Assembly (NCBI RefSeq): GCF_902499135.1
Contig: NZ_CABVPR010000003.1
Span: forward strand, 1 to 64,000
Reading direction: 5' to 3'
Length of the DNA stretch: 64,000 nucleotides
From: Burkholderia dolosa
GTDB lineage: Bacteria > Pseudomonadota > Gammaproteobacteria > Burkholderiales > Burkholderiaceae
Every line of letters begins with the position of its first letter. Position 1 is the first letter of the stretch. Positions 27,078-36,587 of this stretch are shown piece by piece. The position numbers and the translations under genes are program-made. The notes beneath the pieces were generated by a model. The model saw nothing but the letters and a program-made list of their open reading frames with translations, did no database searches and was not told the origin of the DNA.

Positions 27078-27206
27078 GGGTGCGGGCCGGCACGCTGCGT
27101 CGAGCGTGCCGCGGGAAGGTCAACGTAACCGGAAAGTATAGCAGGCGACGGTCGGTAGCCGCCCGCGGCGGGCCGGCTGCGGTGTTGGGCAGGTACAATC
27201 CGCGCC

Positions 27207-28427
27207 ATGGAAACTTACGACATCGCCGTGATCGGCGCGGGCGCCGCGGGCATGATGAGCGCCGCCGTCGCCGGGCAACTCGGCCGTCGCGTGGTGCTGA
27301 TCGACCACGCGCCGCGGCTCGCCGAGAAAATCCGCATCTCGGGCGGCGGCCGCTGCAACTTCACGAATCTCTACGCCGGTCCGGACAACTACCTGTCGGC
27401 GAATCCGCATTTCGCGCGCTCGGCGCTCGCGCGCTATACACCGCGCGACTTCCTCGCGCTGCTCAAGCGCCATCGCGTGACCTGGCACGAGAAGCACAAG
27501 GGGCAGCTGTTCTGCGACCACGGCAGCGACGCGATCATCGATGTGCTGAAGCACGAGTGCGACGCGGGCGGTATCGCGTGGCGCCGGCCGGTGGTCGTCG
27601 ATGCGGTCCGCCACGCGCCGGCCGACGGCTTCATGCTCGATACGCAGCAGGCGGGGACGATCGCCGCCCGCGCGCTGATCGTCGCGACCGGCGGCCTGTC
27701 GATCCCGAAGATCGGCGCGACGGATTTCGGCTACCGGCTCGCGAAGCAGTTCGGCCACAAGCTGGTCGACACGCGGCCCGCGCTCGTGCCGCTCACGTTC
27801 GCGCAGCAGGACTGGGAACCGTTCGCGGCGCTGTCCGGCGTGTCGCTCGAGGTGCGCGTATCGACCGGCGACAAGAAGCGCGGCGGCGAATTCGTCGAGG
27901 ATCTGCTGCTGACTCACCGCGGACTGTCCGGGCCCGGCATCTTGCAGATCTCGAGCTACTGGCAGCCCGGCGACCCGATTCGCGTCGATCTGCTGCCGCA
28001 GCGCGACGCGGTGGCCGACCTGCTCGACGCGAAGCGCACGTCGAAGCGCCAGATCGGCTCGCTGCTCGCCGATTGGGTGCCGTCGCGTCTCGCGCACGTG
28101 TGGCTCGACACGCACGGCGTCGCGGCCGACGCGCGGCTCGCCGACTTGCCGGACAAGACGCTGCGCCGGATCGGCGACGCGCTGTCCGGCTGGACGCTGA
28201 CGCCGAACGGCACCGAGGGCTACAAGAAGGCCGAAGTGACGAAGGGCGGCGTCGATACGCGCGAGCTGTCGTCGGCGACGATGATGAGCGCGCGCGTGCC
28301 GGGGCTGTTCTTCATCGGCGAGGCGGTCGACGTGACGGGCTGGCTCGGCGGCTACAACTTCCAGTGGGCATGGGCGTCCGGCACGGCCGCCGGGCAGGCG
28401 GCCGCCGAATTCGCGCGCGGGGCTTGA
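27207..28427 (+). CDS. HI0933-type NAD(P)/FAD-dependent oxidoreductase
   Basis: This 406-aa flavoprotein has an N-terminal dinucleotide motif DIAVIGAGAAGMMSAAVAGQLGRRVVLIDH, then RISGGGRCNFTN, characteristic of the HI0933/YhiN/BaiN family, and the C-terminal FAD contact FFIGEAVDVTGWLGGYNFQWAWASG. The physiological reaction of this family is not settled; one relative is reported to reduce bile-acid intermediates in gut bacteria, which is unlikely to apply here. It is transcribed alone, divergent from tsaD, and ends 75 bp before rpsU. Confidence 0.9.
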   Translation: METYDIAVIGAGAAGMMSAAVAGQLGRRVVLIDHAPRLAEKIRISGGGRCNFTNLYAGPDNYLSANPHFARSALARYTPRDFLALLKRHRVTWHEKHKGQLFCDHGSDAIIDVLKHECDAGGIAWRRPVVVDAVRHAPADGFMLDTQQAGTIAARALIVATGGLSIPKIGATDFGYRLAKQFGHKLVDTRPALVPLTFAQQDWEPFAALSGVSLEVRVSTGDKKRGGEFVEDLLLTHRGLSGPGILQISSYWQPGDPIRVDLLPQRDAVADLLDAKRTSKRQIGSLLADWVPSRLAHVWLDTHGVAADARLADLPDKTLRRIGDALSGWTLTPNGTEGYKKAEVTKGGVDTRELSSATMMSARVPGLFFIGEAVDVTGWLGGYNFQWAWASGTAAGQAAAEFARGA

Positions 28428-28502
28428 CGCGATAGTGCGTTTGTGCAGCGGCTCTGCTATACTCGCTAATCTTTCCCTGCAAACCTTTATTCGTGTCGGA
28501 TC

Positions 28503-28715
28503 ATGACGATCATTCGCGTTAAAGAAAACGAGCCGTTCGAAGTTGCCATGCGTCGCTTCAAGCGCACGATCGAGAAGAACGGTCTGCTGACCGAGCTTCG
28601 TGCGCGAGAGTTCTACGAGAAGCCGACCGCGGAGCGCAAGCGCAAGAAGGCTGCTGCGGTGAAGCGTCACTACAAGCGTATCCGCAGCCAGATGCTGCCG
28701 AAGAAGCTGTACTGA
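28503..28715 (+). CDS. rpsU: 30S ribosomal protein S21
   Basis: This 70-aa basic protein reads [19 protein letters not shown] through to [13 protein letters not shown], a full-length S21. It sits near the anti-Shine-Dalgarno end of 16S rRNA and helps initiation. It is the first gene of the macromolecular synthesis block rpsU-yqeY-dnaG-rpoD. A likely -10 box, TATACT, is at 28458-28463. A terminator between rpsU and yqeY would let S21 be made in excess of primase and sigma factor. Confidence 0.97.
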   Translation: MTIIRVKENEPFEVAMRRFKRTIEKNGLLTELRAREFYEKPTAERKRKKAAAVKRHYKRIRSQMLPKKLY

Positions 28716-28807
28716 ACGATCGAGCGCCGCACGGTTGGCCGGCGGCGCACCGGCGGCTTGCACGACCAGCCACGCTCGGGCACGAGCCGCCGATGCCGGA
28801 TTCGAGC

Positions 28808-28842
28808 AACCCGCTTGAGACATGGTCCAAGCGGGTTTTTGT
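28808..28842 (+). terminator. Terminator after rpsU
   Basis: AACCCGCTTG pairs with CAAGCGGGTT around a ten-base loop and is followed by TTT. It sits between rpsU and yqeY, as in the E. coli operon where partial termination after rpsU sets gene dosage. Confidence 0.85.
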
Positions 28843-28893
28843 GTTGACGTCCGCTCGCGGGCGTCGAAGTCACGTTTCCATCCCGGGTGCAAG

Positions 28894-29340
28894 ATGAGTT
28901 TGAAAGAGCAGATCAGCGAAGACATGAAGGCCGCGATGCGCGCGAAGGAAAGCGAGCGTCTCGCGACGATTCGCCTGCTGATGGCCGCGATCAAGCAACG
29001 CGAGGTCGACGACCAGGTCACGCTCGACGACGCCGGCATCACCGCCGTGATCGACAAGATGATCAAGCAGCGCAAGGATTCGATCAGCCAGTTCCAGGCC
29101 GCGGGCCGCGACGATCTCGTCGCGAAGGAGCAGGCCGAGCTGACCGTGCTCGCCGCATACATGCCCGCTCAGCTGTCGGACGACGAGGTGGCCGCCGAAG
29201 TGCAGGCCGCGATCGCGCAGACGGGCGCGGCCGGTCCGCAGGACATGGGCAAGGTGATGGGCGTGCTGAAGGGCAAGCTCGCCGGCCGTGCCGACATGAC
29301 GGCGGTTTCCGCGCAGGTCAAGGCCGCGCTCTCGAAGTAA
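28894..29340 (+). CDS. GatB/YqeY domain protein
   Basis: This 148-aa protein resembles the C-terminal tRNA-binding domain of GatB: MSLKEQISEDMKAAMRAKESERLATIRLLMAAIKQREVD at the start and a small helical domain ending MGKVMGVLKGKLAGRADMTAVSAQVKAAL. Stand-alone YqeY proteins are frequent between rpsU and dnaG in beta-proteobacteria. A role in tRNA binding or amidotransferase function is assumed from the domain only. It ends 74 bp before dnaG. Confidence 0.9.
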   Translation: MSLKEQISEDMKAAMRAKESERLATIRLLMAAIKQREVDDQVTLDDAGITAVIDKMIKQRKDSISQFQAAGRDDLVAKEQAELTVLAAYMPAQLSDDEVAAEVQAAIAQTGAAGPQDMGKVMGVLKGKLAGRADMTAVSAQVKAALSK

Positions 29341-29414
29341 AACCGGGTTCCCGGCGTGCGCAAATCGCGCGTGCGCTGCGGGCGTCGCGTCGTCCTCTTT
29401 CGTTCGATCCCACG

Positions 29415-31289
29415 GTGATTCCGCATTCGTTCCTGCAGGATTTGCTGAACCGCGTCGATATCGTCGACGTGGTGGGCCGGTACGTGCAGCTCAAGAAGGG
29501 CGGCGCCAACTTCATGGGGCTGTGCCCGTTCCACAACGAGAAGAGTCCGTCGTTCACGGTCAGTCCGACCAAGCAGTTCTATCACTGCTTCGGCTGCGGC
29601 GCGCACGGCACGGCGATCGGCTTCCTGATGGAGCACGCCGGGCTCACGTTTCCCGAGGCCGTGCAGGAACTCGCGCAGTCGGTCGGGCTCACCGTGCCGC
29701 ACGAGCCTTCGATGCGCGGCGGCGGTGGAGGCGGCGGTGGCGGCGATTATCCGGCGCCGGTGTCGAAATCGGTGGCGACCGCGTTGTCGGACGTGATGTC
29801 CGTCGCTTGCGACTATTACCGCAAGCAGCTGCGCGGCGCGACCGTCGCGATCCAGTACCTGAAGAGCCGCGGGCTGACCGGCGAGATCGCGGCGCGCTTC
29901 GGGCTCGGCTACGCGCCGGACGGCTGGCAGAACCTCGAAGCCGCGTTCCCCGACTATCGGGACGAGTCGCTCGTGGAGTCGGGGCTCGTGATCGTCAGCG
30001 AGAAGACCGATGCGCAGGGCGTCGCGCGCCGTTACGACCGGTTCCGCGAGCGGATCATGTTTCCGATCCGCAACGTGAAGGGGCAGGTGATCGGCTTCGG
30101 CGGCCGCGTGCTTGGCAGCGGCGAACCGAAGTACCTGAACTCGCCGGAAACGCCGCTGTTCAACAAGGGCAGCGAACTGTACGGGCTGTTCGAAGCGCGG
30201 CTCGCGATCCGCGAGCGCAAGTACGTGCTGGTCGTCGAAGGCTACATGGACGTCGTCGCGCTCGCGCAGCTCGGCTTTCCGAACGCGGTGGCGACGCTCG
30301 GCACGGCATGCACGCCGATCCACGTGCAGAAGCTGCTGCGGCAGACCGACACCGTGATTTTCAGCTTCGACGGCGATTCGGCCGGGCGGCGCGCGGCACG
30401 GCGCGCACTCGATGCGTGTCTGCCGCATGCGGCGGACAACCGCACGATCCGGTTCCTTTTTTTGCCGCCCGAGCACGATCCGGACAGCTATGTGCGCGAA
30501 TTCGGCGCGGACGCGTTCTCCGAGCAGGTCGAACGCGCGATGCCGCTGTCGCAATTTCTGCTGAACGAGGCGATTTCCGGCAAGGCGCTCGACCAGCCGG
30601 AAGGGCGGGCGAAGGCGCTGTTCGACGCGAAGCCGCTATTGCAGGCGCTGCCCGCGAACGCGTTGCGTGCGCAGATCATGCACATGTTCGCGGACCGTCT
30701 CGACATTCCGTTCGAGGAGGTCGCGGCGCTGTGCGACGTCGATTCGCGTATCGCGGCACCGCTGCGTCACGCTCCCGCGCGCAGCGAGCGGCGTCGCGTG
30801 ACGGACAGCGAAAAGCGCGCGTTGCGCACGCTCGTGATGTATCCGCGGATCGCGTTGCAGCTCGACGACGAACAGATTGCGACCCTGCGCGTGCTGCCGC
30901 GCATCGGCGAATTGTTCGCGGAAGTCGTCGATCATGCGCGCGCGCTGGGCGATGGCGCCGAGTTCCGGCTGCTGTCCGACGTGTTGAGGACCTCCTCGAA
31001 CGCGGCGACTTACGAGGAAATCTTCCGCGAAATTCTGGACTATGATGAAAACGTCCGCGATCTGCTGTTACAGAATCCGGACGACGACGCGGCGGCCGAG
31101 CGGCAGCGCGAGCAGGAACGGATCGCCGGCGAGGAACTGCAGGCGGCCGTGCTGAAGATGCGCTACGACGCATGCTGCGACCGGCTCGACCGGCTGGCGC
31201 GCCAGTCCGCGTTGACGTCCGAGGAGTTGGCTGAATTGACGGAATTGAATCAGCAGCGAACCGACATGAAGCGTCGGCTCGGGCTATAG
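29415..31289 (+). CDS. dnaG: DNA primase
   Basis: This 624-aa enzyme makes RNA primers at the replication fork. The zinc-binding domain has CPFHNEKSPSFTV and FYHCFGCGAHG (about residues 40-65, CHC2 type). The TOPRIM catalytic core has VVEGYMDVVAL (acidic Glu), TLGTACT and FSFDGDSAGRRAARRAL. The C-terminal helicase-binding domain covers roughly the last 150 residues. The start is GTG 29415 (MIPHSFLQDLLNRVDIVDVV). A glycine tract of about ten residues (near residues 100-110) joins the zinc domain and the polymerase domain and is a flexible hinge. Confidence 0.96.
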   Translation: MIPHSFLQDLLNRVDIVDVVGRYVQLKKGGANFMGLCPFHNEKSPSFTVSPTKQFYHCFGCGAHGTAIGFLMEHAGLTFPEAVQELAQSVGLTVPHEPSMRGGGGGGGGGDYPAPVSKSVATALSDVMSVACDYYRKQLRGATVAIQYLKSRGLTGEIAARFGLGYAPDGWQNLEAAFPDYRDESLVESGLVIVSEKTDAQGVARRYDRFRERIMFPIRNVKGQVIGFGGRVLGSGEPKYLNSPETPLFNKGSELYGLFEARLAIRERKYVLVVEGYMDVVALAQLGFPNAVATLGTACTPIHVQKLLRQTDTVIFSFDGDSAGRRAARRALDACLPHAADNRTIRFLFLPPEHDPDSYVREFGADAFSEQVERAMPLSQFLLNEAISGKALDQPEGRAKALFDAKPLLQALPANALRAQIMHMFADRLDIPFEEVAALCDVDSRIAAPLRHAPARSERRRVTDSEKRALRTLVMYPRIALQLDDEQIATLRVLPRIGELFAEVVDHARALGDGAEFRLLSDVLRTSSNAATYEEIFREILDYDENVRDLLLQNPDDDAAAERQREQERIAGEELQAAVLKMRYDACCDRLDRLARQSALTSEELAELTELNQQRTDMKRRLGL

Positions 31290-31377
31290 GCGGCCGGGGG
31301 CCCGGAGAGGGGTTCCCCAGCGTGCTATAATATAAGGTTTCCAGCGGTTTGTTTTCCAGGCAGAGGCGAGAATCGCG

Positions 31378-33792
31378 ATGGCAAAGACGACAGGCGGAAA
31401 GAAAGCAACGGGCAAGGGCTCGACGGAGCCGACCAAGAAGGTCACAGCGGCCAAGTCTGCTTCTTCCGCCAGGACGACGTCTTCGGCTACGTCAGCCACT
31501 GCAAGAAAGAAAACCGCGGCCGGCACTGCTCAGGCTGCGCCGGCGCCGGCAGCCAGAACACGGGCTGCCGCCAGACCCGACTCCGGGCCGGCCAAGCCGG
31601 CGGCGAAGCGGGCAAGTGCGAAAAGCGCAAGGGACGCGGCTGCCGAGCCGGACGAAACGGCAGTACGTACTACTCATGCATCCACGGTTCAACCGGCTGT
31701 CGTCCAGCAGCCGCGAGTCGATATAGCCGGTACGGCGAACTCCATGACGAAAAAGCTGAACGAAGTATCCGTCGATGACGACGCAAATCAGAGCGACGAG
31801 CAGCCCGCAGCCGCGGCTGCGCCGGGCAAATCCAAGGTGCGCGATCGCCGCGCCAAGGAAAAGGCGCTGCTGAAGGAAGCGTTCGCGACGAGCACGCCCG
31901 GCACGGCCGAGGAGCTCGAAGAACGCCGCGTGAAGCTGCGCGCGCTGATCAAGCTCGGCAAGGAGCGCGGCTTCCTCACGTACGCCGAAATCAACGATCA
32001 CCTGCCGGACAACTTCACCGAGACCGAAGCGCTCGAAGGCATCATCGGCACGTTCAACGACATGGGCGTGGCGGTTTACGAGCAGGCGCCGGACGCGGAG
32101 ACGCTGCTCCTGAACGACAACGCGCCGGCCGCATCGTCGGACGACGAAGTCGAAGAGGAAGCGGAAGTCGCGCTGTCCACCGTCGATTCGGAATTCGGCC
32201 GCACGACCGATCCGGTCCGGATGTACATGCGCGAGATGGGCACGGTCGAGCTGCTCACGCGCGAAGGTGAAATCGAGATCGCGAAGCGGATCGAGGACGG
32301 TCTGCGTCACATGGTGATGGCGATTTCCGCGTGCCCGACGACGATTGCCGACATCCTCGCGATGGCCGAGCGCGTCGCGAACGAGGAGATCCGCGTCGAC
32401 GAGCTCGTCGACGGCCTGCTCGATCCGAACGCGGCCGATACCGACACCGACGGTTTCTCCGCGAAGGAAGCGGAAGCGATCGAGAACGAGGACGAGGACG
32501 CCGAAGAGGAAGAGGAAGAAGAGGAAGAAGAGGACGATGACGGCGCCGCGCAGGCGACCGCCAACGCCGCTCAGCTCGAAGCGCTGAAGCGCGCGTCGCT
32601 CGAGAAGTTCGCGCTGATCAGCGAGTGGTTCGACAAGATGCGCCGCGCGTTCGAGAAGGAAGGCTACAAGTCGAAGGCGTACCTGAAGGCGCAGGAAACG
32701 ATCCAGAGCGAGCTGATGACGATCCGCTTCACCGCGCGCACCGTCGAGCGCCTGTGCGACACGCTGCGTGCGCAGGTGGACGAAGTGCGTCAGGTCGAGC
32801 GTCAGATCCTGCACATCGTCGTCGACAAGTGCGGGATGCCGCGTTCGGAATTCATCGCGCGCTTTCCGGGCAACGAGACGGATCTCGACTGGGCCGAGAA
32901 GATTGCCGCCGAAGGTCATCCGTACAGCGCGGTCCTGTCGCGCAACATCCCGGCGATCCGCGAACAGCAGCAGCGTCTGCTCGACCTGCAGGCGCGTGTC
33001 GTGCTGCCGCTGAAGGATCTGAAGGAAACCAACCGCCAGATGGCGGCCGGCGAACTGAAGGCGCGTCAGGCGAAGCGCGAAATGACCGAGGCGAACCTGC
33101 GTCTCGTGATCTCGATCGCGAAGAAGTACACGAACCGCGGGCTGCAGTTCCTCGACCTGATCCAGGAAGGCAACATCGGCCTGATGAAGGCGGTGGACAA
33201 GTTCGAATACCGTCGCGGCTACAAGTTCTCGACTTACGCGACGTGGTGGATCCGTCAGGCCATCACGCGTTCGATCGCGGATCAGGCGCGTACGATCCGT
33301 ATTCCGGTTCACATGATCGAGACGATCAACAAGATGAACCGCATCTCGCGGCAGATCCTGCAGGAAACCGGTCTCGAGCCGGATCCGGCAACGCTCGCCG
33401 AGAAGATGGAGATGCCGGAAGACAAGATCCGCAAGATCATGAAGATCGCGAAGGAGCCGATCTCGATGGAAACGCCGATCGGCGACGACGACGATTCCCA
33501 TCTCGGCGACTTCATCGAGGACACCAACACGGTCGCGCCGGCGGACGCCGCGCTGCATGCAAGCATGCGCGACGTCGTGAAGGACGTGCTCGATTCGCTG
33601 ACGCCGCGCGAGGCGAAGGTGCTGCGGATGCGTTTCGGCATCGAGATGAGCACCGATCACACGCTCGAGGAAGTCGGCAAGCAGTTCGACGTGACGCGTG
33701 AGCGGATCCGTCAAATCGAAGCCAAGGCGCTGCGCAAGCTGCGTCATCCGAGCCGTTCCGACAAGCTGAAGTCGTTCCTCGAAGGGAACTGA
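31378..33792 (+). CDS. rpoD: RNA polymerase sigma-70 factor, housekeeping
   Basis: This 804-aa sigma factor has region 1.1 (about residues 160-240), region 1.2 ([28 protein letters not shown]), a long non-conserved region with an acidic run of about 15 Glu/Asp (about residue 375), region 2 ([44 protein letters not shown]...), region 3 and region 4 (the [33 protein letters not shown]). The first ~120 residues are Lys/Ala/Thr/Ser-rich, like a histone H1 tail, and have no sigma counterpart in E. coli. An in-frame ATG at 31744 ([13 protein letters not shown]) could be a second start. TATAAT at about 31326 gives the gene its own promoter beside read-through from dnaG. Confidence 0.96.
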   Translation: MAKTTGGKKATGKGSTEPTKKVTAAKSASSARTTSSATSATARKKTAAGTAQAAPAPAARTRAAARPDSGPAKPAAKRASAKSARDAAAEPDETAVRTTHASTVQPAVVQQPRVDIAGTANSMTKKLNEVSVDDDANQSDEQPAAAAAPGKSKVRDRRAKEKALLKEAFATSTPGTAEELEERRVKLRALIKLGKERGFLTYAEINDHLPDNFTETEALEGIIGTFNDMGVAVYEQAPDAETLLLNDNAPAASSDDEVEEEAEVALSTVDSEFGRTTDPVRMYMREMGTVELLTREGEIEIAKRIEDGLRHMVMAISACPTTIADILAMAERVANEEIRVDELVDGLLDPNAADTDTDGFSAKEAEAIENEDEDAEEEEEEEEEEDDDGAAQATANAAQLEALKRASLEKFALISEWFDKMRRAFEKEGYKSKAYLKAQETIQSELMTIRFTARTVERLCDTLRAQVDEVRQVERQILHIVVDKCGMPRSEFIARFPGNETDLDWAEKIAAEGHPYSAVLSRNIPAIREQQQRLLDLQARVVLPLKDLKETNRQMAAGELKARQAKREMTEANLRLVISIAKKYTNRGLQFLDLIQEGNIGLMKAVDKFEYRRGYKFSTYATWWIRQAITRSIADQARTIRIPVHMIETINKMNRISRQILQETGLEPDPATLAEKMEMPEDKIRKIMKIAKEPISMETPIGDDDDSHLGDFIEDTNTVAPADAALHASMRDVVKDVLDSLTPREAKVLRMRFGIEMSTDHTLEEVGKQFDVTRERIRQIEAKALRKLRHPSRSDKLKSFLEGN

Positions 33793-33810
33793 TTCCCAGC
33801 GTCTCTCCGA

Positions 33811-33849
33811 ACGCCGCCGGTATCTGCACGATGCCGGTGGCGTTTTCCT
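33811..33849 (+). terminator. Rho-independent terminator after rpoD
   Basis: ACGCCGCCGGTATC pairs with GATGCCGGTGGCGT (with one wobble) around TGCAC and is followed by TTT. It ends the rpsU-rpoD block just before the tRNA gene. Confidence 0.88.
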
Positions 33850-33916
33850 TCTTTGTTGTTACAATGCCGGCCCGACGTTGCTGCGGGTTGCGCGTAGCAC
33901 GCTTCGCTTGTCATCA

Positions 33917-33992
33917 GGGCCTGTAGCTCAGCGGTTAGAGCAGTCGACTCATAATCGATTGGTCGCGGGTTCGAACCCCGCCGGGCCCACCA
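33917..33992 (+). tRNA. tRNA-Ile (anticodon CAU, lysidine-modified isoacceptor)
   Basis: A 76-base cloverleaf: acceptor GGGCCTG / CGGGCCC, D arm GCTC-AGCGGTTA-GAGC, anticodon arm GTCGA-CTCATAA-TCGAT, T arm GCGGG-TTCGAAC-CCCGC, with CCA encoded. The anticodon CAT reads as Met, but the ACTCATAATCG anticodon arm matches minor tRNA-Ile2 (E. coli ileX), whose C34 becomes lysidine and reads AUA. An elongator tRNA-Met is less likely. Its 3' end appears again, degraded, at 35272-35297. Confidence 0.9.
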
Positions 33993-34383
33993 CTCTCTTG
34001 TTTTTCCAATCAATGGCTTATTGGCTCCCGGCCTCCGTCTGGGGATGTTTCCGGGCGGTAATGGCACGTTCGAGCGTCGCCATTTCGACGTTGTTCTGAT
34101 TCCCGTCGGAAGAGGCTGACCGTAAGGCAGCCAGGAAACGCGCAGAACAGGCTGACGTGTGCGTCGATAATCGCTGCCCGGTTTGGGGCGCGCCGCTCGC
34201 GACTGGAAGACGGTTATGAGCATGAGCGAGCTCGCGATCCTTTACGAGGATCGATTGGTTCAACCGTCTGTGTGAACTTCAGCCGCTTGACCACTGAAAT
34301 CCTGCCTCCCCAAAAAAAGCATCAGCACGCAGTCCGTCGAAACCGGCTCATCGCGACAAGAAATGCGTCGCCATTCCAGACGC
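33993..34383. other. Non-coding or degraded DNA after tRNA-Ile
   Basis: No intact gene is seen. Reading frames over the tRNA are artefacts of the tRNA sequence. A short open stretch near 34100-34220 (FPSEEADRKAARKRAEQADV, then a stop) has coding-like composition and may be a gene fragment, but it cannot be assigned. Composition is less GC-rich than the housekeeping flanks. Confidence 0.5.
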
Positions 34384-34899
34384 TCACGCCTTGAAGTCAA
34401 GAATCCGCGCCCAACACTGCCATGCATGTGGAGCCCAGTCGTACAATTTCGGCTCGCCGCGAGGCGTAAAGCCGAGTTGCTGAAAGTGTTTGGCGATATG
34501 TTCACCACGTTCGATGAGCGGAACGATCTCGGTGATCTCCCGAGCATTCGGTAGAGACGTGCGAATTGTCTGCAGCACTTGCTCGAACGCCAGACGCGAG
34601 AACCCATGTCCGCGCGCGCGAGGCACGATGCCATGCCAACGTAAGCCCAACTGTTCAGCGCGATCGTCCAGGGTGTAGTAGCCGCTGATCCCAACTACGC
34701 GTTCGTAGCCGGCTGCGTCGATATCGAGTATTAGAAAGATAGGGCCACGATCCGGTGTTCCCGGTACCGTTTGTGCGTCAAGAGTCTCAATGGTGGCTTG
34801 CTCGGCAAGCGCTTGCAAATGCGGTTCCGGCCAGATTGTTCGTAGTTCGGGGAAACAGTCGAACGGGTTGTCTTGTTTGCAGCGATGCAATTGAATCAT
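34384..34899 (-). CDS. GNAT-family N-acetyltransferase
   Basis: This 171-aa protein carries a GNAT fold: a beta-alpha core with VVGISGYYTLDDRAEQLGLRWHGIVPRARGHGFSRLAFEQVLQTI, in which VPRARGHGFSRLAF corresponds to the acetyl-CoA pyrophosphate loop (Q/R-x2-G-x-G/A), and LGFTPRGEPKLYDW near the end. Substrate is unknown. Codon use is less GC-biased than in neighbouring housekeeping genes, and the gene is bracketed by the tRNA and a degraded tRNA-end repeat. It is therefore probably a cargo gene brought in by horizontal transfer. Confidence 0.8.
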   Translation of the reverse strand: MIQLHRCKQDNPFDCFPELRTIWPEPHLQALAEQATIETLDAQTVPGTPDRGPIFLILDIDAAGYERVVGISGYYTLDDRAEQLGLRWHGIVPRARGHGFSRLAFEQVLQTIRTSLPNAREITEIVPLIERGEHIAKHFQQLGFTPRGEPKLYDWAPHAWQCWARILDFKA

Positions 34900-35684
34900 G
34901 ATCTATGCTCCGTCCAGCAAAACGCACATGAAGTGGTCGGCATGACCGATGCTCGGCAGATAGATATATGGCTGAGTCAACCCGCTTGGCGGCGCGGGTC
35001 TGCGGGTTGTCGACCGATCTTGCATACAGTGGAATCGGCCTTCAAATCCGGTTGGGATTCAGACGCTCGCTCGGAAGAAAACGCCCCGTGCGCGTTCTGG
35101 GGAATCAATCCTCCGGGATAACGAACAGGCTGAGCCGGCCACCGTATAGGCCATACGTCTCAGGGAGGAATCCGGAGAGGAATAGGGGAATTCAGCGGGC
35201 ATACAGCACACGCGGCGCGCATATCAATCAACCACTTGGCCCGTTGCGCTTCGCGTAAATCCCCTCGTCTACGGGTTCGAACCGGCCGGGCCCGCCGGAT
35301 CTGCTTTCCACGTAGTTCGAGAAAGTCTCGAGACCCGCGCTGCCGCCAGGCTTCGCGGGTTTCTTGTACGTGACGATGTTGGTCGACAATCATCGAGGGC
35401 CGGGGAGCAGTAGTGGGGCGACCGGTCTTTGCGTCGTAGCTGTCTTGTCTCGAATCACGAGGTGCGCGCCCGGCCGCCGCCACGGTGCCGGCCGACGGTT
35501 CAACGCTCGCATCGCTACGCAAGCGTTCGCGATCGACTGCATCCGCGCTGCCGGCGACGCCGTACGCAGCCGGCGACATCTCCCGTGGTCAGTTGCGCGG
35601 CGACACGACTGCGTGACCAGTACTTGTCTTTCGCGCGCCGGCCGCCAGCAATGCACTTCACCGACGACCGGTGTTCTTGCGCCG
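34900..35684. other. Gene-free stretch with tRNA-end remnant
   Basis: About 785 bp without a credible gene; the frames lack coding character. It includes a partial copy of the tRNA-Ile 3' end (35272-35297) and, 35 bp later, a terminator-like hairpin ACCCGCG...CGCGGGT followed by TTTCTT (about 35333-35366). The last 200 bp are related to the sequence beyond the second Pro-Thr gene (about 36990-37170), marking the edge of the tandem duplication. Confidence 0.5.
35272..35297 (+). repeat. Imperfect direct repeat of the tRNA-Ile 3' end (possible decayed att site)
   Basis: CGGGTTCGAACC followed by CCGGGCCC-GCC matches tRNA bases 33967-33991 (CGGGTTCGAACC, then CCGGGCCC-ACC) apart from two or three differences in between. 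Integrases that target tRNA genes leave such a copy at the far end of the element; the interval holds the GNAT gene but no intact integrase. Confidence 0.5.
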
Positions 35685-36587
35685 CTACTTTGCCCGCGGG
35701 TAGGGGTATGGCCCGGGATACACATCGATTCCGACCGGCTTCGACTGATCGCCCGTGTCGTCGTAGATCACGGTGACGTAGCATTTGACCGGATCGTCGT
35801 TTTGTCCGTCGTTGGTGTAGATATTGACAATGGTCAAATCGAAGCTGCCTGCGTAGACATTTTCGGTAAACGGCGACGTTTGCTGCAGATAGCCGTCCGG
35901 GTCGAAATGGAGATGCACGCTACCTCCAATCTGGCTTTGGTCCATACCTTCGCGCGTGATCGTGCCACTGACACTCCCGGACGTTTGTACTTCGTGATCC
36001 AGAAAATCAGTGTGATTCGTGATCGTTACGACAGCGTTCGGCGTCACTGAGGGTGTCGGCGTCGGCGTCGGCGTCGGCGTTGGCGTTGGCGTTGGCGTCG
36101 GAGTCGGAGTCGGAGTCGGAGTCGGAGTCGGAGTCGGAGTCGGAGTCGGAGTCGGAGTCGGTGTCGGTGTCGGCGTAGGCGTAGGCGTAGGCGTTGGAGT
36201 CGGAGTCGGTGTTGGCGTCGGCCCAGGCCCCCCCTGCACGAACGCCAACGTCTGCGGCTGTGCCTGCACGTTGCTATCGTCCGCCAGCCACGCGTTCAGT
36301 GTGACGCTTCCCCCGTGCGTGCTGCCGACCGACACGTCGCAATAGCCGAGCAGGTTCGTTGTCGCCGTCGTACTTTGCGGGGCGTGCGGGTCATACGGCA
36401 AAAAGTACGCACCGTCGTTGCCTGTCAGGGAAAGCGCGACATCCAGTCCGTATTGCAATTCTTCGGGATTCGTGTCGGTAAATGCCGTGACGCGCGCGAT
36501 GTCCGCGCTGGTGTCGTCGCCGGCGTCCGCGTTGGTCGGCGCGTCGTCGCGGCGGACGGCGATAACCAATTGCAAATCGTTGTTCAT
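35685..36587 (-). CDS. Pro-Thr-stalk protein, copy 1 (unknown function)
   Basis: This 300-aa protein has three parts. Residues 1-120 resemble a bacterial Ig-like (Big_1/invasin) repeat: [30 protein letters not shown], then [30 protein letters not shown]. Residues ~122-179 are about 28 Pro-Thr dipeptides. Residues ~180-300 form a second beta-rich domain ending [20 protein letters not shown]. No signal peptide is visible; the start [15 protein letters not shown] is shared with copy 2. Pro-Thr stalks are usually extracellular spacers and can be O-glycosylated. A surface role is inferred from the neighbouring autotransporter. The GDQSKP motif recurs in copy 2 and, as GDQTKP, in the protein at 46527-47264. 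Confidence 0.72.
   Translation of the reverse strand: MNNDLQLVIAVRRDDAPTNADAGDDTSADIARVTAFTDTNPEELQYGLDVALSLTGNDGAYFLPYDPHAPQSTTATTNLLGYCDVSVGSTHGGSVTLNAWLADDSNVQAQPQTLAFVQGGPGPTPTPTPTPTPTPTPTPTPTPTPTPTPTPTPTPTPTPTPTPTPTPTPTPTPTPTPTPSVTPNAVVTITNHTDFLDHEVQTSGSVSGTITREGMDQSQIGGSVHLHFDPDGYLQQTSPFTENVYAGSFDLTIVNIYTNDGQNDDPVKCYVTVIYDDTGDQSKPVGIDVYPGPYPYPRAK
36053..36222 (-). repeat. Hexanucleotide repeat encoding (Pro-Thr)n, copy 1
   Basis: About 28 units of GTnGGn (plus strand) with homogeneous blocks of GTCGGC, GTTGGC, GTCGGA, GTCGGT and GTAGGC variants. Each six-base unit encodes Pro-Thr on the minus strand. Block structure suggests slippage or unequal crossing over; changes in number keep the reading frame. 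Confidence 0.95.

Noticed and set aside
33744-34223. Leftward reading frame over the tRNA giving a WWARRGSNPRP-type peptide
   Set aside because: This is a well-known artefact: the antisense of a tRNA gene read as protein.
34018-34263. 81-aa leftward frame after tRNA-Ile
   Set aside because: No recognisable domain, no ribosome site; kept only as possible degraded sequence.
36019-36345. Rightward Gly-Val repeat proteins over the Pro-Thr arrays (also at 37502-37882)
   Set aside because: They are the antisense of the Pro-Thr hexanucleotide arrays; flanking sequence in that frame has no coding character, while the leftward frame gives conserved paralogous domains.
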